Shown here one piece after another: positions 51,582 through 56,368 of a stretch of DNA of 56,368 nt. Numbering within the stretch: the stretch's first letter is position 1; the number at the start of each line of letters is the position of its first letter. The stretch is from Lachnospiraceae bacterium UBA7060 (GTDB lineage Bacteria > Bacillota > Clostridia > Lachnospirales > Lachnospiraceae), in NCBI GenBank assembly GCA_002493835.1, contig DLAA01000040.1:1-56368 (forward strand). Direction: 5' to 3'. The position numbers were made by a program, and so were the translations under genes. The notes beneath the pieces were generated by a model, which had not been told where the DNA came from, did no database searches, and was given only the letters and a program-made list of their open reading frames with translations.

Positions 51582-53116
51582 GAAAACTTTTACAGCGCGC
51601 CTTGAACCGGGTGGTGATCACTGCGCTTCTGGTGCTTTTGCAGATTGTATTTTTCCTTTGTATGTTGATACAGTGGGGAAATTACTATTTGTGGGTTTCC
51701 ATGGTGTTTCGTTTTATCACTTTCTGGGCTGTGATTTATATTATTTGGAAGCCGAATAACCCAGCCGTGAAGCTTGCATGGGTGGTGCCGATTCTAATTT
51801 TTCCACTTTTTGGAGGGGTGATGTACCTGCTGTTCGGTCATGTGATTATTCCCAAGAAACTGCGAAACAGCATGGAGCGGACAGAAAAGCTGGTTAAGAG
51901 AGACTTAGTGCAGGATGAAGGAATTTTAAAAGATCTGAAGGAAGAAAATCAGGCGATGGGCAATCAGAGCAGCTATATTTTGTCCTATGCGGCGATGCCG
52001 GTCTGGAATCAGACATCTTCCACTTATTTTCCGGACGGACTGCCCTGGTGGACAAGTCTTCTCGCTGATCTTGAGAATGCGAAACGCTTTATTTTTATGG
52101 AATTTTTTATTTTGGGAGAGGGCAGTATGTGGAATGCCGTTCTTGAAATTTTGGAGCGTAAGGCCGCGGAAGGTGTAGAGGTCAGGCTGATTTATGATGA
52201 TGTGGGCAGTGTGTTTCTGCTTCCCAAAAACTATGACCAGCTGATAGAAAAAAAGGGGATCAAATGTGTGGCATTTAACAGACTGGTGCCGTTTTTGTCT
52301 CTGGTGCTTAACAATAGAGATCACAGAAAGATTGTTGTGATTGACGGAAAGACAGCGTATACCGGTGGAATTAATATGGCTGATGAATATATCAATTATG
52401 TGCACCCATATGGAGAACATTGGAAGGATGCAGGTATCAGAGTTGAGGGAAAGGCTGTCTGGAACTTTACGGTTATGTTTTTACAGATGTGGAATATGTC
52501 ACGCTATACGGAGGAGGACTACAGCAGATATTATTACCCATATAACACAAAAAATGCAGATGATATAGAAGGTTATGTGCAGCCATATATGGACACACCT
52601 TTTGATGAGGAAACACTGGGTGAGAATGTCTACCTGAATCTGCTTGGCGGGGCAAAAAGATATGTCTGGATTTATACTCCATACTTGGTGACAGACAACG
52701 AGATGCTCACGGCTTTGAAGCTGGCGGCCAAGCGGGGAGTGGATGTGAGAATCGTGACGCCCGGTGTACCGGACAAAAAATTTGTCTATTGGCTGACGCA
52801 GTCAAATTACCAGAATTTGATTGAGGCGGGAGTTAGAATCTATCAGTATAAGCCCGGTTTTATCCATGCAAAGTGTGTACTTTCTGATGATGAGACTGCC
52901 ACGGTCGGGACTGTCAATTTTGATTACAGAAGTTTTTATCACCATTTTGAGTGCGGTGTGCTGCTCTATAAGACGCAGGCGGTTAGGGAGTTGAAAAAGG
53001 ATATGAAGGAAACTTTTGCGGTTTGTGAAGAGATCACACTTTCCTGGTGCAGGGAAAAGTTTGTGAAGACAAATATCATAGGGCCGCTGCTGAAGCTGCT
53101 GTCGCCGTTGATGTGA
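51578..53116 (+). CDS. cls: cardiolipin synthase
   Basis: A 512-residue membrane phospholipase-D-type synthase that joins phosphatidylglycerols into cardiolipin. Two to three N-terminal membrane segments lie in residues ~10-85. Both HKD motifs are intact: DHRKIVVIDGK with GGINMADEY, and HAKCVLSDD with GTVNFDYRSF. It starts at ATG 51578, overlapping the upstream gene by 4 bp. The next gene is also a phospholipid enzyme. Confidence 0.93.
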   Translation: MRKLLQRALNRVVITALLVLLQIVFFLCMLIQWGNYYLWVSMVFRFITFWAVIYIIWKPNNPAVKLAWVVPILIFPLFGGVMYLLFGHVIIPKKLRNSMERTEKLVKRDLVQDEGILKDLKEENQAMGNQSSYILSYAAMPVWNQTSSTYFPDGLPWWTSLLADLENAKRFIFMEFFILGEGSMWNAVLEILERKAAEGVEVRLIYDDVGSVFLLPKNYDQLIEKKGIKCVAFNRLVPFLSLVLNNRDHRKIVVIDGKTAYTGGINMADEYINYVHPYGEHWKDAGIRVEGKAVWNFTVMFLQMWNMSRYTEEDYSRYYYPYNTKNADDIEGYVQPYMDTPFDEETLGENVYLNLLGGAKRYVWIYTPYLVTDNEMLTALKLAAKRGVDVRIVTPGVPDKKFVYWLTQSNYQNLIEAGVRIYQYKPGFIHAKCVLSDDETATVGTVNFDYRSFYHHFECGVLLYKTQAVRELKKDMKETFAVCEEITLSWCREKFVKTNIIGPLLKLLSPLM

Positions 53117-53149
53117 AAAAGTGATAGTGTTGGGAGATGATGTGGAATT

Positions 53150-53872
53150 ATGATACGTTTTCTAAAGGTGATTGTGTGGAATCTGCCGAGAATTTATATG
53201 ATACCTAAAATGGCACATAAAGCAAAATATGCGGATCGTTACGGGGAAGAGGCATGTTATGCCTATGCCCGGCTGGCGATTAAGCGTATGATGCGGGCGG
53301 GACATATCACTACCAAAAGGTATGGGGTAGAGAATCTGCCAGGGGAGGGCGGCTATATTATGTGCCCGAATCATCAGGGAAAATACGATGCGCTGGGGAT
53401 TATGATATCTCATGACAAGCCGTGTTCGGTGGTGATCGACGACGCGAAATCACACGGTATCCTGGTGAAACAGTTTATTGATTTGATACAAGGCAAACGC
53501 TTGAAGAAAGATGATGCCAGACAGTCTATAAGCGTGATAAAAGAGCTCGCAGAGGACACAAAGAGAGGGAGAAAGTTTATTATTTTTCCGGAGGGAGGCT
53601 ATTTTCATAATCATAATACAGTGGGGGAGTTTAAACCTGGATGTTTTAAGAGCGCAATGAAGGCCAGGGTACCGATCGTACCCGTGGCGCTTATTGATTC
53701 TTATAAAGTCTTTGAAGAGTGGACCTTGAGAAAAGTGGAGACGCAGGTTCATTTTCTGCAGGCGATTCCCTACGAGGAATACAACGGTATGACAACAGTA
53801 CAGATTGCGGAGCTAGTGAAAGACCGGATCACAAGCAGGATCAGCGAGGTACTTAATCTTAGCCCCGCTTAA
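53150..53872 (+). CDS. 1-acyl-sn-glycerol-3-phosphate acyltransferase-like protein
   Basis: A 240-residue PlsC-family acyltransferase that makes phosphatidic acid. The catalytic HX4D box is NHQGKYDALG, and the glycerophosphate-binding FPEGG is at about residues 144-148. A long amphipathic N-terminus replaces an obvious membrane anchor. With Cls upstream it forms a phospholipid pair. The stop codon lies inside a palindrome shared with the convergent tmcAL gene. Confidence 0.9.
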   Translation: MIRFLKVIVWNLPRIYMIPKMAHKAKYADRYGEEACYAYARLAIKRMMRAGHITTKRYGVENLPGEGGYIMCPNHQGKYDALGIMISHDKPCSVVIDDAKSHGILVKQFIDLIQGKRLKKDDARQSISVIKELAEDTKRGRKFIIFPEGGYFHNHNTVGEFKPGCFKSAMKARVPIVPVALIDSYKVFEEWTLRKVETQVHFLQAIPYEEYNGMTTVQIAELVKDRITSRISEVLNLSPA

Positions 53873-53880
53873 GCGGGCTG
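53861..53880. terminator. shared hairpin between convergent genes
   Basis: CCGCTTAAGCGG with flanking AGC/GCT forms a compact hairpin over the acyltransferase stop and up to the tmcAL stop. There is no clear T-run, so it is a probable bidirectional terminator only. Confidence 0.5.
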
Positions 53881-55128
53881 TCATGCTTTAACGATAGGTT
53901 TTCTATATTCATTGATCTCCGGGGAAGAATCTCCGTCGGGGAATTTATAGCGGACAACACTCTGATAGATATGGCTTGCATAGATATCCTTTTCTAACAT
54001 GGAAAGGCCTGTCGGTGCAAGCTGATTTTCTGCGTCCGCAAGCTTTGACAAAAGCGGAACGGAGGAATTTTTTTTGATTGCGGTAAGGAGAGGTGACGCA
54101 TTCTCACGAAAGCCAAGCATGCGGGCATAAAAAATGGGTCCTTCCTGTATGTAGCGTGTGACGTCTTCCCGGCGGATATCCAGCAGCACGTGAAAAAGAC
54201 TGCGGGAAATTCTGACGTAGGTCCGATTTTTGGACTTCAACAGGTCGCAGAAAGAATAATAGTTGCGGTATTGCGGTAAAAGCTTGAGGATGCGGTCCGA
54301 AAGCTCTTTGTCGATATCAGGATAATCCGTGTAGCCGGAAGCCGCTTTGCTGAGAAGACTGTATTGTATCAGCAGAGAAAAATCATCCTCGAAGATTGGA
54401 TAGGTTCTCATGTATTCATCTTTTGCTGCTTTCCGGGCAGAAATGGGAACCTGCTCGGTAATGGTGTCAGAAACGCCTGCCTGCCGGAGTGATTCCCTGA
54501 TAGCCCTGGCAGAACAGAAGCTTGTTGTCAGGCTGTTGTCGTGGTAAGAGGCACCTGATCGTTTAATCGTATAGGGAACAATGGCACTTCCCATAGCGAG
54601 AAGTGCTTTGCAGTATTCAATTCCAAGAATATTGTTGGAACTTGTCAGCACACTGATGTAAGCCGTCAGATGAGGTGCAGAAACCTCCAGGGCGGCATTT
54701 CTTGCCTGTGGATAAGTGTGTCCTTCGCGAAGTTCTCTCCCCAGCGTATTTTTAAAGGCAGTGCTCTCATGGAGCAGTTCCTCGGCAAACTGTCCGAGCA
54801 CTTCAATGCTGCCGCATTCGCTTCCAAAGCACATAGAGTCGATGACACCGAGTTTGTCAAGAAGCGTTACTGCGCCGCGGGCAAAATGTTCAGCACTGCT
54901 CAGAGAGTAACAGACAGGCAGTTCGAGCACAAGGTCGGCGCCGTTAGCCAGAGCGGCTGCGGTACGCAGGTGCTTATACATCATGGCCGGAGCGCCGCGC
55001 TGTACAAAATCACCGCTCATAACGACGACGCAGTAGTCGGCTCCGGTAACTTCTTTTGCTTTTTGGATATGATAGGCATGTCCGTTGTGAAACGGATTGT
55101 ATTCTGCAACGATACCGACCGTTTTCAT
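53881..55128 (-). CDS. tmcAL: tRNA(Met) cytidine acetate ligase
   Basis: ATP-dependent enzyme that acetylates C34 of elongator tRNA(Met) using acetate. MKTVGIVAEYNPFHNGHAYH contains the nucleotidyltransferase HxGH motif; ATG at 55128 is chosen over one 30 bp upstream because AAGGGGGGA precedes it. VVVMSGDFVQRGAP and ANGADLVLELP complete the family core. The 415-residue length is typical. It is divergent from pta, and use of acetate by this enzyme and acetyl-phosphate by Pta is a curious adjacency. Confidence 0.93.
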   Translation of the reverse strand: MKTVGIVAEYNPFHNGHAYHIQKAKEVTGADYCVVVMSGDFVQRGAPAMMYKHLRTAAALANGADLVLELPVCYSLSSAEHFARGAVTLLDKLGVIDSMCFGSECGSIEVLGQFAEELLHESTAFKNTLGRELREGHTYPQARNAALEVSAPHLTAYISVLTSSNNILGIEYCKALLAMGSAIVPYTIKRSGASYHDNSLTTSFCSARAIRESLRQAGVSDTITEQVPISARKAAKDEYMRTYPIFEDDFSLLIQYSLLSKAASGYTDYPDIDKELSDRILKLLPQYRNYYSFCDLLKSKNRTYVRISRSLFHVLLDIRREDVTRYIQEGPIFYARMLGFRENASPLLTAIKKNSSVPLLSKLADAENQLAPTGLSMLEKDIYASHIYQSVVRYKFPDGDSSPEINEYRKPIVKA

Positions 55129-55230
55129 AATTTTCCCCCCTTCTCTCGAATAAGACACATTCCATTAATATTAGTGTATCACAAAGCAGAGAATTTGTAT
55201 TGTTTTTTATGAGAAACAGATAGGAAATCC

Positions 55231-55259
55231 TTGTATAAGACAAAAAAATTAGGTAAGAT
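55231..55259 (+). promoter_or_regulatory. sigma-A-type promoter for pta
   Basis: TTGTAT (55231-55236) and TAAGAT (55254-55259) with a 17-bp spacer, about 40 bp before the pta ATG. Confidence 0.65.
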
Positions 55260-55298
55260 GTACATAGACAGCGATAATGTCAAAAGGAGGGTATAGTT

Positions 55299-56300
55299 AT
55301 GTCTTATATTGATTTGATGAAGGAGAAGGCCAGAAGTGATAGAAAGACGATTGTCCTGCCGGAAACGAATGACAAGAGGACTTTGATCGCGGCGGCCAAT
55401 ATCCTGAAGGAGAAGATTGCCGATATCATCATGGTGGGGAATGAAGATAAGATTATGGATGGTGCGGGATGGCTGGAGGTGGAGCTGGACGGCGTACAGA
55501 TTATTGATCCTGAAAAAACGGATAAGATGGACGAGTATACGGAGCTTTTGTTTGAGACAAGAAAGAATAAGGGTATGACGATGGAAAAGGCCAGGGAGAT
55601 TTTACTGAACGATTATCTGACCTTTGGAGTGGTGATGGTGAAGGCGAACGATGCAGATGGTATGGTGGCGGGAGCCTGTCATGCCACAGCGGATACGCTG
55701 CGGCCTGCATTACAGATCTTAAAGACGGCTCCTGGAGTGAAATTGGTATCCGGCTTTTTCATTTTAGATGTGCCCGACTGTACGATGGGGGAGAAAGGCA
55801 CATTCCTTTTTGCCGACTGTGGTTTGAATCAGGACCCCACCCCAGAGGAGCTGGCCGCTATCGCGGACTCTTCGGCCAAGAGCTTTAAGAGTCTGGTGGG
55901 GGCAAAGCCGATTATAGCCATGCTGTCCCACTCTACGAAGGGAAGCGCGAAGCATCCGCTGGTGGACAAGATGGTGGAGGCTACTCGGATTGCACATGAA
56001 CAGTATCCGCATCTTTGCATTGACGGAGAACTACAGACAGATGCAGCTTTGGTGCCCCAGGTGGCAAAATCAAAGGCACCTGGCAGCGAAGTGGCTGGCA
56101 AGGCGAACGTGCTGATCTTCCCTAATCTGGACTGCGGAAACATAGGTTATAAACTGGTACAAAGACTCGCTAAGGCGGAGGCTTACGGCCCTATGCTGCA
56201 GGGTATTGCCAAACCTGTAAATGACCTTTCCCGCGGCTGCTCCTGGCAGGATATTGTAGGCGTAGTGGCACTAACCGCCGTCCAGGCACAACTTGCGTGA
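55299..56300 (+). CDS. pta: phosphate acetyltransferase
   Basis: Interconverts acetyl-CoA and acetyl-phosphate in acetate fermentation. The 333-residue length is the short, single-domain form. Diagnostic segments are KTIVLPETNDKRTL, MVAGACHATADTLRPAL, GFFILDVPD, MLSHSTKGSAKHPLVDKM and the C-terminal VVALTAVQAQL. AAAAGGAGGG precedes ATG 55299. The usual partner ackA is expected beyond the window end. Confidence 0.95.
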   Translation: MSYIDLMKEKARSDRKTIVLPETNDKRTLIAAANILKEKIADIIMVGNEDKIMDGAGWLEVELDGVQIIDPEKTDKMDEYTELLFETRKNKGMTMEKAREILLNDYLTFGVVMVKANDADGMVAGACHATADTLRPALQILKTAPGVKLVSGFFILDVPDCTMGEKGTFLFADCGLNQDPTPEELAAIADSSAKSFKSLVGAKPIIAMLSHSTKGSAKHPLVDKMVEATRIAHEQYPHLCIDGELQTDAALVPQVAKSKAPGSEVAGKANVLIFPNLDCGNIGYKLVQRLAKAEAYGPMLQGIAKPVNDLSRGCSWQDIVGVVALTAVQAQLA

Positions 56301-56368
56301 TGGCAATGAGCAGTGCGCAGACGGAAGATGAAAAAATGGCGGCTTGCAGACAGTTTTTTCAGATTGCG
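56300..56368 (+). CDS. possible start of the next gene (partial)
   Basis: An ATG at 56300 overlaps the pta stop by one base (TGATG) and stays open to the window end: 23 residues starting MAMSSAQTEDEKMAACRQ. No ribosome site is evident, so it would rely on coupling to pta. The opening does not match acetate kinase. It may be a distinct small protein or chance. Confidence 0.25.
   Translation, partial: MAMSSAQTEDEKMAACRQFFQIA

Noticed and set aside
1..56368. CRISPR arrays, tRNA and rRNA genes
   Set aside because: No regularly spaced 25-40 bp repeats, no cloverleaf with T-loop GTTCGA-type sequence, and no rRNA-like stretch were noticed on either strand; the tandem repeats found are too short and have no spacers.

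Overview
The window reads as chromosomal DNA of a low-to-mid GC Gram-positive anaerobe of the class Clostridia, most likely Lachnospiraceae. The basis is gene content and order: fmt - Zn-peptidase - rsmB - rlmN - stp - prkC - rsgA, polA - coaE - FtsA-like - yycJ, an ACT/UPF0210 pair, a two-gene SUF-like Fe-S system, phosphotransacetylase, and GH25 and giant secreted proteins. Strong AGGAGG-type ribosome sites and several TTG/GTG starts fit. No rRNA, tRNA or CRISPR array was seen.

Layout. 1-1240 holds a decayed tyrosine recombinase (one nonsense codon, a 7-bp duplication and a 1-bp deletion), probably the edge of an old integrative element, abutting fmt. 1303-9658 is a translation/RNA-modification and serine/threonine phosphorylation block (fmt, peptidase, rsmB, rlmN, stp, prkC, rsgA) with an invertible-looking leader ahead of prkC. 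9659-20797 is one transcription unit: a short terminated leader followed by a 3609-residue secreted protein with YDG/Ig-like domains and about thirteen C-terminal PPC-like repeats. 20798-23928 is an accessory patch: an orphan conserved enzyme-like protein, a 47-residue membrane protein, a probably frameshifted secreted protein, a His/Cys-rich secreted miniprotein, an alpha/beta-hydrolase relic and a second short terminated leader. 23929-29534 carries a GH25 muramidase, a hybrid histidine kinase, a pseudo-receiver/receiver response regulator and a zinc-finger membrane protein resembling an anti-sigma factor.

29540-44653 is mostly housekeeping: 17-bp palindromic repeats, polA, coaE, an FtsA-like ATPase with serial beta-grasp-like segments, yycJ, ACT and UPF0210 proteins, a complete ECF transporter (S, fused double ATPase, T), an epimerase and feoAB. 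44654-56368 has an HPr-like protein without the phospho-histidine preceded and followed by strong hairpins, sbcDC, a minimal SufC/SufB pair, cardiolipin synthase and an acyltransferase, tmcAL on the minus strand, and pta.

How it works together. Stp/PrkC with three PASTA repeats, the YycJ hydrolase, GH25, the FtsA-like ATPase and Cls/PlsC all bear on the cell envelope. SufCB and FeoAB bear on iron and Fe-S supply, which RlmN needs. The best candidates for undescribed biology are the giant PPC-repeat protein, the paired short leader RNAs ahead of two secreted proteins, the FtsA/beta-grasp fusion, the histidine-less HPr with its hairpin cluster, and the stp-prkC leader. No multi-gene defence or novel biosynthetic system was evident.
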